In this document: positions 10,139 to 22,430 of the stretch, in pieces
Position numbering within the stretch: position 1 is the first letter of the stretch
Layout of the letters: each line of letters starts with the position of its first letter
Assembly (NCBI RefSeq): GCF_018687715.1
Contig: NC_056766.1
Span: 28,527,433 to 28,591,432, forward strand
Source of the DNA: Carya illinoinensis
Taxonomy: Eukaryota; Streptophyta; Magnoliopsida; Fagales; Juglandaceae
Length of the DNA stretch: 64,000 nucleotides
Direction: 5' to 3'
Program-made: the position numbers and the translations under genes
Notes under the pieces: model-generated
Told to the model about the DNA's origin: nothing
What the model saw: the letters and a program-made list of their open reading frames with translations, nothing else
Databases searched by the model: none

Positions 10139-10900
10139 CTTTTTGAGAAAAAGTTAACTTCTATGCTCCTCCTCTTTCTTATAGAATAAATTAGAATGTC
10201 ATCAATGAATACGGCAACAAAACTATTCAAGTAAGGTCTAAATATTCTGTTCGTCATATCCATGAATATTGTTGGAGCATTGGTTAACCCCAAATGCATC
10301 ACCAAAAACTTGTAATGGCCATACCTTGTCATAAAGGCAATTTTTGCACATCTTGTACCTTAACCTCCAGCTGATGATATCCAGATCACAGATCAATCTT
10401 TGAAAATACTAATGCTCCTTGTAGTTGATCTAGTAGTTCGTTGATCCAAGGTGACAAATACCTATTATTGATCGTTACCTTATTCAACTTTCTATGCACA
10501 TCCTCATGGAGGCATTTTTCTTTTTCATGAACAGCATAGGTGCACCCCATGGCGAAGAACTAGAATAGATAAATCTTTTCGCTAATTATTCCTCCAACTA
10601 TACCCTGAGCTCTTTCAATTCTATGAGAGCCAAACGATACAGTGCCTTATGCCTTGGAGCCATCATAGGTTCCAACTCTATTCTGAACTTCGTCTCATTG
10701 TCTGGCGATAATTAGGCTAACTCGTCAATGAACTTCAAGAAAGTTTTCAACCACGGTTATCCACAGACTTCTTCATTTCTGATTGACTTCTCAACTGCCA
10801 TCAACAAAAATGCTGAGGCACCATCCTAGATGCACCTCCTAGCCTGCAAAGCTGAAATCATTGGAGGGGTGGCCTTAACTAATGTTCTTGCGTAATTAAT
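10139..10900 (-). pseudogene. Reverse transcriptase fragment of element G
   Basis: The clearest part is 10157-10332: [20 protein letters not shown] followed by [20 protein letters not shown]. The FIDD box is the RT active site and is intact. More N-terminal RT is visible to the right up to about 10650, broken into several frames. The C-terminal half is lost at the LINE insertion. Confidence 0.82.
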
Positions 10901-12380
10901 CCTATCTTTATTTGAGGGTTCAAACAAAACTTCTCTCTTCTGATAGTCTATTTTAGCATAGTGATGGAATAGCCCATCCATCCCTAAAATCAAATCAAAC
11001 ACCATCTAATTGAACACCATCAAATCGACTTTCAATGTCCTACCTTCTAACTCAATAGGACACTCCTTAAGTACACAAGTACATGCTATTGTATTTCCAT
11101 CAGGATTTGTTACTACAACCTTACGAGGTAACAACTTGTTTTGTAAACAATAAATCCATACAAACACTACATATATAAAAGACTATGATGCTGTGAATGG
11201 GATATTGCACAAGCTGTGAACCTTAATAGGTTGATGTTCCCTAAAATTGATGTAAGGTAGTACTCTTTTGAAAACATATTCTACCATTCTAAGCTAGAGT
11301 AAAGTCACAAAGATATTAGAAAATACCAGCAATGAAGCTAAATTCAACATCTCCTGGTGTTACAACATAAAGTTATGTTGGGATGTGGAGCCTTGGTTTT
11401 GGCTTGTTGTCATCATTGTAACTAACTTCATTACTCTGGGTAGCATTGGAAAACTCTTTGTTCATGTGCCTAAGTTGTCCACTTATGAAGCAGACTCCAT
11501 ATCCATAATGACATTCCCTAGCATGAAGTTTGTCACACTTAATACATTGTGGTTGGAAGACAACATATGTCTTCCAATTACTACTCCCTAGCCCTTCACT
11601 AGACTAGTAAAAGTCCTATTCTTCTCTGCACTACCACTTGCAGCAAACGACATTGCACTCTTTCATTCAAAATTGATATGAGTGGCTAAACCTCTCTACT
11701 CTACCTCTGTGATGACAACAACATTTACCAACTCTTGGTAGTTCTCAATCTTGAGACAAGACACTTGGCTGTGAATCCTTTGCTGAAGTCATTCCTGGAA
11801 TTTCTGTGCTTGCATCCTTTCTGGTAAAATCAGGTGAAGAGCAAATCTGCCTAACGCCATGAATCTAGCAGCATACTATTCCACAGTGAAGCTATCTTGT
11901 GACAGAGACGCAAACTCCTACGACTTCTATTGTTTGACAGAACTTGAAAAGAATTTGTTGTCAAACTCTTCATTAAATCTTTCCCAAGTCAACATGGCTA
12001 CGATTCCCAACTCTCTCACTAGAAGTAACTTCCGTATATCCCATTAAATGACAGCTTCTCCTTGAAAAAGGTACCCAACCTATAGTACCTTTTGTTCCTC
12101 CATGCATCTGCAATTCTTGTATGTCCTTTTAAGATCAATAATCTACTTTACTACCCTTAGGGGCCCTTCATTACCAAAAAAGTTCAAATAATGGTGAACT
12201 AGATACTTTTCATAGGAATAGCCCATAATTTCTCATTTATGTACGTATACTTGCTACTGTTGCTGTTGTCTAAGCACATCAGTCAGCAAATGTACAGTTT
12301 CAACTAATCCTTAACCTCTATCCATTCGAGGATTATGCTCTTCTTGGTTGTTTTTCCACCATGATTTTTGGGTGCTCTAC
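10901..12380 (-). pseudogene. gag and protease region of element G
   Basis: Reading the minus strand from 12380 leftwards there is a degraded gag. A cysteine-rich part follows near 11480-11560 (QCIKCDKLHARECHYGYGVC), typical of the gag zinc region of this lineage. The protease C-terminal part lies near 10930-11030 (FDLILGMDGLF). Many stops and frameshifts break the frame. The order and spacing agree with a Ty3/gypsy gag-protease. Confidence 0.68.
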
Positions 12381-12538
12381 CATGCATCATTTATTACTTC
12401 CAGAAATACATATTTACGTGTATAAGATTCACGTACTAACTCTTATACTTAGGAAATTCAAGCATAAAAAATTAAAATTTTGATCCTATACTTAGGTACA
12501 ATTCCTAGGGACGTGTGAGTTTAACCTAGAGACGTATT

Positions 12539-12550
12539 GCTCTAATATAA
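12539..12550 (-). other. Decayed primer-binding site of element G
   Basis: On the minus strand TTATATTAGAGC lies five bases after the LTR end. It matches 9 of 12 bases of TGGTATCAGAGC, the usual site for initiator-Met tRNA in plant Ty3/gypsy elements. The position beside the LTR end supports the call. Confidence 0.6.
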
Positions 12551-12555
12551 TCTTA

Positions 12556-14200
12556 TGACGCCCCTAGATTCTACTTGGGATTGGATGGACTCTAAAGTAT
12601 TGGGACATGTAACACAAGGTTACATACCTCCTTCATGATAGTTAAAGATGCATTGCACTTAGCATGCATATAACAGTATACAATATTCACAGCGGATAAT
12701 TTTTCTCTTTGAGCAATATTATGTACTAGATTTAACATATCCCAAAATAACATAGGTATACTTCATGACCATACGATAATAGATATCTAAAAGTTACAGT
12801 ACATGTCTAAAATATATAATGACATAAGCAATAGAGACAGAGCTCCATGATTGCAGTTTGAAAAAAAAACTATTCTAATATATTATTGAGTTGCCCTTGT
12901 AGCTTTGTTATAATGTCAAAAATAGCATCTAGGATACGGATAAGCGTGGTTATCAGTTTTGCTTCATTCCTTCATAGCCTAGTCAGTCTCATCCAGACCT
13001 ATGGGTTTTGGTACTCGATGTCTTAATACATTGTTTACCAGTTTGGGAGAAAACTAGCACTATACAGAAGCATGCATGATAGTAAAATGTCATCTCACAT
13101 GTTCTTGACTTAATTCAAAACACTAAATTCAAAACTTTCATGAAGTAAACCTTCAATAAATAAAACTATATGTTTCATAGTCAAGTCCTAAACATGATTC
13201 TAACATTAAACCTTAAATCATATGGCAAATGTTTCATAAAAAATCAAGCAAACCGAGAGCCTTAATATGGAACCATAATCAAACATTTTCATGTAAAACA
13301 TGCTTCCAACAATTATCTTATCCAAATATCTTCAAAACAAGACTCTTACCATATAAATTAAAGTGCTAAGAATATCATATAAGAATTTCATATTCATTGG
13401 ACAAGGTTTTAAGAACCAACTATCATTATAACTTCAAAATAGAAACTATTTTATGTGTCCAGTTTCATCTCCAAAGAAAATATGTATAACTCTTATATAA
13501 AAATGCTAACATGCTTTTGGATCAACTCATGACATGTATAAATATGTTTTTATCATTTCATCATATCAATATCCAAACCTAACTTTAACAAATAGTTGAA
13601 CTAAACATCAAGATCTCACAACATCATCCAAACTGTTGCCCATATAAACTTTGTGTGTTCAAACTCACTTTTCATCAATCAATCACAATAAATAGATCAA
13701 TGGAGTCTAGAAGCAAAGATGAACAATTAATATGAAGATAGTTTTGTGAGAATCAACTTACAAAGGCTTCAAAAGAGTTGAATAAGATTGGTCAGAAACA
13801 TTGTTAGAAACTGCAACTTCAGTTCTCATCAAGTAAGTGAAATAAAAGTGACCAAAATGTGAAGGGGATGGAATGGAAAGCTTATATAGGATTAGAGGGC
13901 TGATTTAGCATGTGAGGAGGGGTTTTGTTAGCCAAAACTAGGGGTAAAATCGTTGGCAAGACCACCCATGGTATTGGCTGGAAGCTGCCATGTGATGGGG
14001 GCTTTTGGGTTGGTTTTTTGGCTTCCTATCAAATAATATTTGAGCTGACAATATCTGCCCTAGCACACATAAGGAAGTGTGGAGAAACTTCCTCAAGAAG
14101 CCATGTTTGGGTGGTGATTTTCGGTGGGCCTTAACCAATTGGGCCTAACTTTAGGATATAAAGAGGGTTTGGTTAGGCGTTTTAGTTTCTAACAAGCCCA
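12556..14200 (-). repeat. 5' LTR of element G
   Basis: In plus view it begins TGACGCCCCTAGA; on the minus strand it therefore ends TCTAGGGGCGTCA right before the primer-binding site. A minus-strand TATATAAG-type box lies near 13882-13889. The reverse complement aligns with the plus-strand LTR L4 (for example TTGATATGATGAAATGATAA, 13536-13568 against 21110-21135) and with the end of L6. The right boundary (U3 start) could not be fixed and is placed near 14200. Confidence 0.7.
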
Positions 14201-17200
14201 ATGAAATTCCCAAGATATAAAATAATAAATGAGGGCGTAATGACATAAATTTGAGTGCTTAATAGCATGTGAAAGAGATTTAATCATTGATTAATCACTA
14301 AACTAAAATAGGCCAAAAATAGGGTTTGGGAAAACTATTTAAGGTTTCAGCTTCTACCATAGTTTTGGGGTTTCAATTAGACCTCAATGGCTTGTGGTTT
14401 TACTAGGTTTGAAACCCTTTCTGATTTGCCACAAAGTAATTGGTTGGATGAAATAATGTTTGGCCTAGGTGGCATGATTACAATGGTTGATTTTCTTTTA
14501 TTTCATTCATATTTCCCTCTCATAGATGAAGAAATCTAGGGTTTCGATTTCCTAAAGTACACACCAACCCTATATAGGTTATCTTCCACCTTGCGACTTG
14601 TCACACATGCACAAGGGTCTTAGAGTTTCTAGAAAGACAATCACGAGGGAGATGAAGTGAGGGTTTCAGTTTTCCAAGAGTAACACCACTTGTCCCTCAT
14701 GCAAACAAGTATCAAGGTTCTAGAAGAATCTAATGATGAGGAACAAGGGAGGAAGTTTCAATTTTAATGAAGGCCATGCCACTTGGCGCCCATGCACTCT
14801 AGCAACATTTAGATTTCTAAGAGAGTAATGATGAAGATAGAGGAGAGTGATACTCGGCCATGCCCCTTGGCAGGCATGTATAAGGATTTTTTAAATTTCT
14901 AGAAAGACAATCATGATGAAGTGGAAGAGAGGATTATAGAAAACCATGCCATGGGGTACAAGCCACATGACACCCATGCCATGGCTCTTAGGGTTTTGAA
15001 AATAGGGAAAAGTAAGGGACAAAGTGAGTTTTTGGTGGAAGAGCTTGAGGGAGGGAGATTCAAACAAATATTTGGTGGAGCCTAGCATGGTAAAAAGATT
15101 CAAAACCTAGCCCCATTCTTTTTTCACTTGCACGCAAATGGCAAGGGAGTTTGTTTGGAGGTTTCAATTTAAGAGAAACAAGGGTTACGTTGCGCTTTGT
15201 AAGAAGTCTGAGGGAAGGGAACAAATGTGTGGTTTTTGGCCATCTATCCATGCTTGAAATCAAGTTGAGTATTATCTTGCCTCTAGGGTTTTTAGAACCC
15301 AAACCCTTATGAAGAATGGTTGAAGAGAAAACCTCTTGAGTAAATGAGTAATAGTCAACCCCCATTAGAGTTCTTCTCGTGGCATATTTTCATTTAGTCA
15401 TCACATAAAGAAACATGATTTAGATACCCCATGTATGATAGAAACTTTCGCCATTAGGGTTTTCTGACACACATAAGTATGTTTTGTTACACTTTGAGCA
15501 CACAAGACTATTAGGGTTTTTTCATGCAAAGAAATGACTTATCACATTCGACCCCTAGGGTTTCTTGCCATGTGTATATGTGCTTGTGAATCAAAGACAA
15601 GGGTTAAGAACAAGAGGGCAAACGTGGATAGATGGATAGTCCTTGTAAACTGATTAGGGATAAATGTTCAAACCCTTAGTACACGATCACACATTTGGAC
15701 TTTTGGCATTTTAACTTCAAGAGTCTAAACTTTTAAAACATACCCTTTCAACTTGCTTGATCATTGAAAATCCTCTTGGAGCTTTATAAGTTAGTCTCTA
15801 ACTTACTTTTGGATGATATACCTATGTCTTTGTGTAAATTTTGTATTTATATTGTTTCTTTTGTTTAGTGAACTAACTACTCTCAAATGTCAAATGATAT
15901 GATCGATTTCCATCAATGTATGCTTGAATATTCAAGATATTTCCAAATGATGCTTGCTAGAATTTTTGTTTGAAGGACATATTTGGAGCTTTTAAGTATT
16001 TATATATGTCATGTTGAATCATTATGTGTTGTGTCCATGTAAATATAACCAAATGTTCTAAATATTTTAAGCCATTCAAATGGTGCATTCTCTACATATA
16101 AAGCACAACTACACAACATGGTTACATGAAAAGTTGCATGGTTATATCACAAGTTATATGTCACATGTCACATGTTTTTGGGTTATGCATTAAAAGAAAA
16201 AGATTTTGTCACAACCCCAATGCTAGGGTAAGGGAATATCCTAGTAGAACTCATTTGTCTACTCTAGAGTGCTTAAATTAAAGTGGTAATTCTTGGATTG
16301 ATGAAGTACAGTCAACGAACTTCGAATGAGTTCTTTTTAAATAATTTTGAAGTAGCAATGCCTAATGCTAGTGGGTGCAATACATTGTAAGTACGGTGAA
16401 GGCAAATTGTGAACTACCTGAGCATTTCTTTATATGGAGTAGTCACACATAGTCAAAGGGCCGGTAATGTGATGAGGTAATTAGAAGAGAGCCCACGGTT
16501 CATAGGGGTAGCTGTGAGGTGTCCATATATTGTTATATGGAATAAGTGTACAAATGATTAAAATGAAATGATATACATGGTTGCAAGATCAATACTTTTG
16601 AAAAAGGAATCTAGCTGGGACAAAAACGTGTCTTGAAAAAATTTTAAGTATATGCCCATGCATTCATGTTTTTCGTTTACCTTATACATGCTTATATTAT
16701 CTCCATGTATGTTTTTGGTTTAACTTGTTAAGATCTTTTGAAATCTCATTGTAGTAATTTCCACTACCACTCCCCCTGGAATGGTAAAAGTTGTGATAGA
16801 ACCCGAGGATAGCGATGGGAAAGCATAAGTGTGACGAGCCCTAAGTAGTTAAGGAAGCCCCGAAGAGTCTCGAGAGAACCACTGACCTTTCACTAGTAGA
16901 GCGGCTCGAGGCAGTTGAGAAATTAGTTGTGAAGCTATAGAGCATTTTGCAGATATCCAGAAAGTCATGAAAAAAAGAAGATTTCTAGACTATAGTGTTA
17001 ATGCAATGAAAGCAATGTTTAAGGATTTTAATGAAAGGGTCAAGCTTTAAGACCCTATTTTGCATGAATGGTTAAAATAATTACTTTTGAGATTAATAGT
17101 ACTTTGTGTTGCTACCATATTAAATTGTTTAAATCTTTACTAGTTCTGAATTATTCCATTGTGATTATTGCATACTTCTAGAAACATACTAGGTGCATTG

Positions 17201-17287
17201 CATGTTAAATGTCATGAACAAAGGATATGTGACCTTGTCCCGACGCGCCATTCTCTGTCCAATCTCAAGTTGGGTCTAGGGGCGTCA
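14201..17287 (+). repeat. LTR L6, same family as element G, plus orientation
   Basis: It ends ATTGGACTGGG-like sequence and TCTAGGGGCGTCA at 17287, the mirror image of the G LTR end at 12556. Its body aligns with L5: CAATGCTAGGGTAAGGGAAT at 16216 corresponds to 29732, and CTCATTGTAGTAATTTCCAC at 16745 to about 30330. A possible TATA (CTATATAGG) is near 14570. Short frames inside do not match proteins. The start is uncertain. No internal region of the same element follows: the next sequence is the Tat-type U5 of element F. Confidence 0.65.
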
Positions 17288-17639
17288 TATGTTTTCATTG
17301 TAAACTCTCTCTCTGAGGAAAAACTAACTTAGGCATTGGAGATATTTTTTGGCACTTCTAGCCATCAAACTTCCTTGATACAGGTCAAACGTGGAGACTA
17401 GAGGGTTATAAAAATTGTCATTAATAGTTGACGATGTTTGTGGGATTCGATTAATTAGCATGCCTTCCGTATGCCGGCTTCACGTGATCCTAAGCAGTTG
17501 CAATCAGGAATCCACCTTGGACAGAGGACCAAAGTTTTATGAAAATGGATGAGCAAACTCCTCCCCCACCTCCCAAGCTCATCAAGAGAGCGATGAATAC
17601 TAGGGATGAGCAAAACCTAAAACAAGGGGAGGCCGGTGA

Positions 17640-19510
17640 GCCCTTGGAGTGATTACATTAGATAAAGCTCACCTAGAAAGGAAGTCGAGATTAGGGGCTA
17701 GGATGAAGTCCAAGGTGAGATCACGGTTGATTTAGTTGCTAACTGATCATAAAGATGTTTTTGCCTAGAATCACAAAGACATGCTTGGAATTGAAAGGGA
17801 CATAATTGAGCACAGTTTGAGCACAAACCTGAACACCAAGAAAGTCTAGCAGACGCAAAGAAGTGTTAGCATAGAAAAGTATATAGCCATATTAGAGGAA
17901 GTTGACCGCCTAATTGCCGTAGGGTTTTCAAGGAGGCCCACTACCCAGAATGACTCTCTAATATGGTTTTGGTCAAGAAGGGGAATGGAAAGTGGATGAT
18001 GTGTGTTGACTTTACCGACTTGAACAAGGCATGCCCTATAGGCAATTTTCCCTTACTATGCATCGACTTGATCGTGGACCCGACCGCTAGACACGAAATG
18101 ATGAGCTACATGGAAGTCTACTCTAGGTATAACCATATTTGGATGAGCCTGGGCAATGAAGAAAAAATGGCATTCATAACAGATCGATGATTGTACTACT
18201 ACCAGGTGATGCCTTTCAGGTAGCATCTAGGATGGATGATACAACACTACCTTGGGCAATGATTAACAAAGTTGTAGGAAGTGGGTTTGAAGTCTTGGAC
18301 ATGGGAACTAGAATACCTAAGTGGGCTTATGCAATAACCAAGTTCCTAACCATTGGGGAGCTACTAGTCAAGAAAGAAGAGGCAATGAAAGTGAAGAATA
18401 AGGTGGCCATGTTCATCCTCTTGAATGGAACCTTGTACAAACGAGGTTTTTCGTTGCCTCTATTAAGGTGCATATCACCAAACGAAGATCAGTACGTAAT
18501 GGCATAAATCCATGAATGAGTGTGTAGAAAACCATTCAGGTGAGAAAGAACCTGAGATCAGGGTGCTATTAGCCTCATGCCCTTAGATATGTATAACAGA
18601 AATGAGCAAAGTATCAGAAGTATGCACCCATTTTGCATAACCCACCAAAAGAGCTAACGTCGATCACATCCCTGTGGCCTTTTGTACGGTGAAGGGTAGA
18701 CACAATGGGCCTCATGCCCCTAGCAAAGACGGTGTGAAGTTAAAAGTAGTGGCAATGGTTTACTTCATGAAATGGGCAGGTGTAGAGCCCCTGGCAACAA
18801 CAATAGCCACCAAAATCACTAGGTTCCTATGGAAGACTGTAGTGTGCAGATTTGGCATCCCCCAAACCATCATTTCGACAATAGGCAATAGTTCAACTCT
18901 GACCACTTCCACAACTAGTGAGACAAGTTAGGAATAAAATACAAGTATTCCTCTCCAGGTTACCCTCAAGTGAACGGGTAGGTCGAGGTGACTAACAAAA
19001 CCCTCATGGGAATATTAAAGAAGAAACCCATGAGTAAGAAAGGAGAATGGGTAGAAGATTGTCGAGAGTTCTATAGGCCGATCAAACTACCACAAAAACC
19101 CCGACAAGGGAGACCCCTTTTATGCTAACTTATAGGAGCAAGGATGTATTCCAAGTATAGATAGGGATACCAAGCTACTGAGTTCAACACTTCAGCTAGA
19201 AACTAAACAAGGAGAGACTACGCAGGAATCTGGACCTAGTAGAAGAATTGAGAGATAGGGTAGAACTAAGGGCAAAACTCGCCAAGTGGAAAATAGAGCA
19301 ATACTTCAACAAAAGAGTAAAGCATGGGGCATTTAAAGTTGGAGACATGGTCTTGAAAGAAACTAGGGTAACTTTTCAAAAGGAAGGAAAACTTGGACAA
19401 ATATGTAATCATGGCTTCTCATAGACCCAAAACTTACTGGCTAAAAGATGCTAAAGGAAGGAATTGCAGTGTCCATGGAATGCGGAGGACCTCAAGAAGT
19501 ATTTTGTTTA
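17640..19510 (+). pseudogene. Degraded Tat-type pol (RT and integrase fragments)
   Basis: At 17963-18190 the RT N-terminal part reads VLVKKGNGKWMMCVDFTDLN, then KACP, the Tat-lineage signature. RT stops after LYYYQVMPF near 18210; the remaining RT including the YxDD box, and most of RNase H, are deleted. The frame then rejoins the region before integrase at 18330-18507 (LYKRGFSLPLLRCISP). Integrase core parts follow (FLWKTVVCRFGIPQTIIS near 18820), where the second catalytic Asp is lost (STIGN in place of SDNGT). A C-terminal part runs to about 19510. Stops and frameshifts are frequent. Confidence 0.8.
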
Positions 19511-19619
19511 GAAGGCACTCGTGTAAGAACATCTTGCAAACTTAATAAAATTATTTTACACCTTATTAGTTACTTGTCTACAATGTTTACCACTGCACAA
19601 AAATTGTGGAAGTTTCCCA

Positions 19620-20657
19620 ACGCGGTCGAGCCATCTCCCGCCTGGGCATCTGAGCCAATGCTCCCCACTTGTACTCGGTGAACTATGGAGGTAATACCTC
19701 TCCTAAGTGTCCCATCTCTCCTCACCACCAAGTATAGTTGAGGCAATCTCCCGCCTAGGCAACTAAGCTAATGCTCCGAGCTCGCACTATATGAATAAAT
19801 GAGGGAACACGTCTTCTAATTGTCCCATCTCTCCTCGCCACCCAGTGTGGTCGAGGCCATTTCCCACCTAGGCATCTAAGCCAATGCTCCGCGCTATCAC
19901 CAGGTGAACAAAGATGGTAACACCTCTCCTAAGTGTCCCATCTCTTCTTGCCACCCATTGTGGTTGAAGACATTTACCACCTTGGTATCTAAGCTGATCC
20001 ACTGTGCTCACACCAGTGAACAAAGGATGAAACACCTATCCTACGTGTCCCATCTCTCCTCGCCACCCAGCAGGTTGAGGCCATATCATGCTTGGTCATC
20101 TAAGTAATTGCTCCACACTCATACCTGACAAACAAAGGAGGGAACACCTCTCATAAGTGTCCCATCTCTTCTTGCCATCTAGCGAGATCGAGGCCATCTC
20201 CCAACTGGGCATCTAAACTGATGCTCCGCACTCGCACCCAACAAACAAAGGAGGGGACACCTATCTAAGTGCCCATCTCACCTTGCCACCTAGAGCGGTC
20301 GAGGCCATCTCCCGTTTGGGCATCTAAGCCAAAACTCTACATTGGCACAAGGTGAATAGAGAAGGGAACACCTTTTCTAAGTGTCCAATCTCTCATCTCC
20401 ACCCAGTGTGGTCAAGGCCATATCCGTCTTGGTCATCTAAGTTGATGCTTCAAGCTCACACCCGGTGAACAAAGGAGGGAACACCTCTCCTAAGTGTCCT
20501 ATATCTCCTCTCCACCTAGCGGGGTCGAGGCCATTCCTGCCTAGGCATCAAAGCTGATGCTCTGAACTTTCATTGGGTGAACAAATGGGAGAAAACCTCT
20601 CCTAAGTAATCCATCTCTCCTCACCACCAAACGCGGTTGAGCCCATCTCTCCCCTGG
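19620..20657. repeat. 112-bp tandem array of element F (about 9 units)
   Basis: The string CCCATCTCTCCTC and its variants starts at about 19711, 19823, 19937, 20049, 20161, 20272, 20385, 20498 and 20610, giving a steady period of 111-114 bp. Each unit also holds GTGGTCGAGGCCATCTCCC, GGCATCTAAGC and GGTGAACAAAGGAGGGAACACC. Units are diverged from each other and encode no shared frame. Confidence 0.9.
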
Positions 20658-22430
20658 TTGGATGGCCAAACAGCCACCCAAAACCACCACCTCTCTTGGC
20701 AGCAACAACTGAATACCATGGGCTGAGTTTCCCATGGAATTGCCCATTGTTTTGGATACCAAAACCCCCCTCATGTTGTTAGTCACTCAATCCCCATCAG
20801 CCCTCTCCTCTTATATAGGACGTTGTTTCATTTATTTGAAGATAAATTAGTTTCTAGCATTTTTTCTAACTATTTTTGCTCAATTTTTTTCTAAGCATTT
20901 TTAAGTTGATTTTCACAAAACTTTCTTCATATGATATGTTTCTCTTGGAGTCTAGCTTCCATTGATATATTTTGTATAATTCTGCATGGAGTAGTGTTTG
21001 ATGAAAAAATGGGTTTGAACATGTAATGGTCATGTTGGGCTATAGTTGCAATGATGGTGTGGAATCTTGACGTTTTAATTGAGTTTTTTGTTAAAGTTAT
21101 GGGTAGATATTGATATGATGAAATGATAACACATTGTTATACATGTTTAGGCTTATCCAAAGCATGTTAGAATTTTTATGAAAGCTTTTTACATATTTTC
21201 TTTGAGGTTGAAATTGGAAACAATTAGTTTCTATTTGAGGTTGTGATGTTGGTTGGTTCTTGAAACTTAGTCCAATGGCTATGAAATTCTTATATGATGT
21301 TCTTAAGATTTTAATTTATGTGTTAAGTGTTTGTTTTTGAGAGATTTTATTTAAATCTTTGTTGGAAGCATGTTATGTATGAAAAAAGTTCGATTAAGGT
21401 ACAAACAAGAGGCTCTTAGGTTTGCCTTTCATTTTTATAGAATTGTTTGACATGTGATCCTAGATTAAATGCTTAGCACAAGTTTAGAACTTGAATATGC
21501 AGTATACAGTTTTATTTCTTGAAGGTTTACTTCATTAAAGTTTCAGATTTTGTGTTGTTGTTCTAAGACAAAAATATGTGGTACTTGGTTTAGACTTAGT
21601 ATGTATGCCAATTGGTTTGATAATGAGATTTGTAATTTTGGTTGTTTTTCAAGTATGATTATCACTTAGTTTTGATTTATGAACATGTTAAGAGTGTGTC
21701 TATAAACTTTTGGAGTCATTGGAGTTGATTTGAAAACTGTTAGACTAAGAACATCAAGGGCGTGTTCTATTTGACCAAAACTTAGTCCCAATTTGGATAC
21801 AAAACTTATCTCAGCTCATCCCATCTAATTATTATAACTTTTTTAAATTTTCATACAAAATATAATAAACAATTTAAAATTTTCAAATCCTAAAAAATAA
21901 TAATATTAAAAAAATAATATTATAATAATATTTTATTCAACTTTCAATTTTCATCTCAACTCATCTTATCTCAACTCACTATCCAAATCTCTCTTAATGT
22001 TTTGGGCATTTTATTGATATGAAGAGTTTAGATTTTAATGAAGTGATTATTTTGATGTCCTAGCATGATCTTAGAATAGAGGGTATGATTTTTAGTGTTG
22101 CATGGATCAGTTTCATTGTATGGTTTAAAGTTTGAAAGAATTGCAATAAAAATCAAAATTTTCTAGTCTTGATGTGAATCAGCCAATGCATAGTTTGTAT
22201 AGTTTTGTATTTTTTAAAATTTTTTGATTTTATATTTGGATTTAGGACAAAATTTATATAAGAAATATAAATTTTGGTAGAATTTGGAGTTGCTATGTAG
22301 AATCCTTAATTTAGGGACAACATAATCATTTCCCGCAAGTAGAAGGGTAAAATGGTAATTTTTTCATAAGTAAGTGAATTTTATTTTTGAAGTGTTTAAT
22401 GGGATATTCTAACCCTCAAAATGATCACAT
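20658..22430 (+). repeat. LTR L4 (5'-truncated, same family as G)
   Basis: It aligns with the reverse complement of the G LTR: a U3 with AATACCATGGGCTG and CCAAAACCCCCCTCATG, then a TATATAGG box at 20812-20819, then GTCTAGCTTCCATTGAT and a long AT-rich body. From 22230 on it also matches L1 (TTTAGGACAAAATTTATAT, GGTAAAATGGTAATTTT). Its start is lost at the junction with the 112-bp array, and its right end fades near 22430. Confidence 0.65.
21785..21995. mobile_element. AT-rich inverted-repeat element (MITE) inside L4
   Basis: TTTGGATA at 21792-21799 and its complement TATCCAAA at 21980-21987 border a core with CTCATCCCATCTAATTATT on the left and CAACTCATCTTATCTCAACT on the right. The core is AATAATATTATAATAATATT-like and symmetrical. 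From memory, elements of this wording are very frequent in walnut and oak relatives; I cannot confirm this here. I could not settle the target duplication, and outer bases (GGGCGTGTT near 21758) may belong to it. Confidence 0.6.

Larger units (their letters stand above)
6003..14200 (-). mobile_element. Decayed chromovirus of Tekay/Del type, element G (with nested insertions)
   Basis: Read on the minus strand, the order is LTR (ending at 12556), primer-binding site, gag, zinc knuckle, protease, RT, RNase H and integrase, which is the normal Ty3/gypsy order. Coding parts are recognisable but every domain has stops or frameshifts. Integrase wording such as RCRSSLYWDEVG and GKLRPRYVGPYEVLE points to the Tekay/Del group. 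At 6003 it is cut by the end of copy A, so its integrase C-terminus, chromodomain and 3' LTR lie off the left edge. Three other insertions split it: 6929-7398, about 7881-9170 and about 9171-10138. The right LTR boundary is approximate. Confidence 0.8.
17288..20657 (+). mobile_element. Tat-lineage Ty3/gypsy remnant, element F
   Basis: Sequence after 17287 has the end of a Tat-type LTR (CTCTCTCTGAGGAAAAACTAACTTAGGCATTGGAG), and then a primer-site-like TTGACGATGTTTGTGGGATT near 17428. gag is almost wholly missing. A degraded pol follows at about 17640-19510, and then a tandem array to about 20657. No 3' LTR is seen: the array abuts LTR L4. Tat-lineage elements are known to carry tandem repeats between pol and the 3' LTR. 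Confidence 0.75.

Noticed and set aside
17963..18190. A functional reverse transcriptase at 18 kb
   Set aside because: Only the N-terminal part of RT remains; the YxDD box is deleted and stops follow at once.
19620..20657. CRISPR-like array
   Set aside because: Whole 112-bp units repeat with gradual divergence, there is no repeat-spacer alternation, and the context is a plant retrotransposon.
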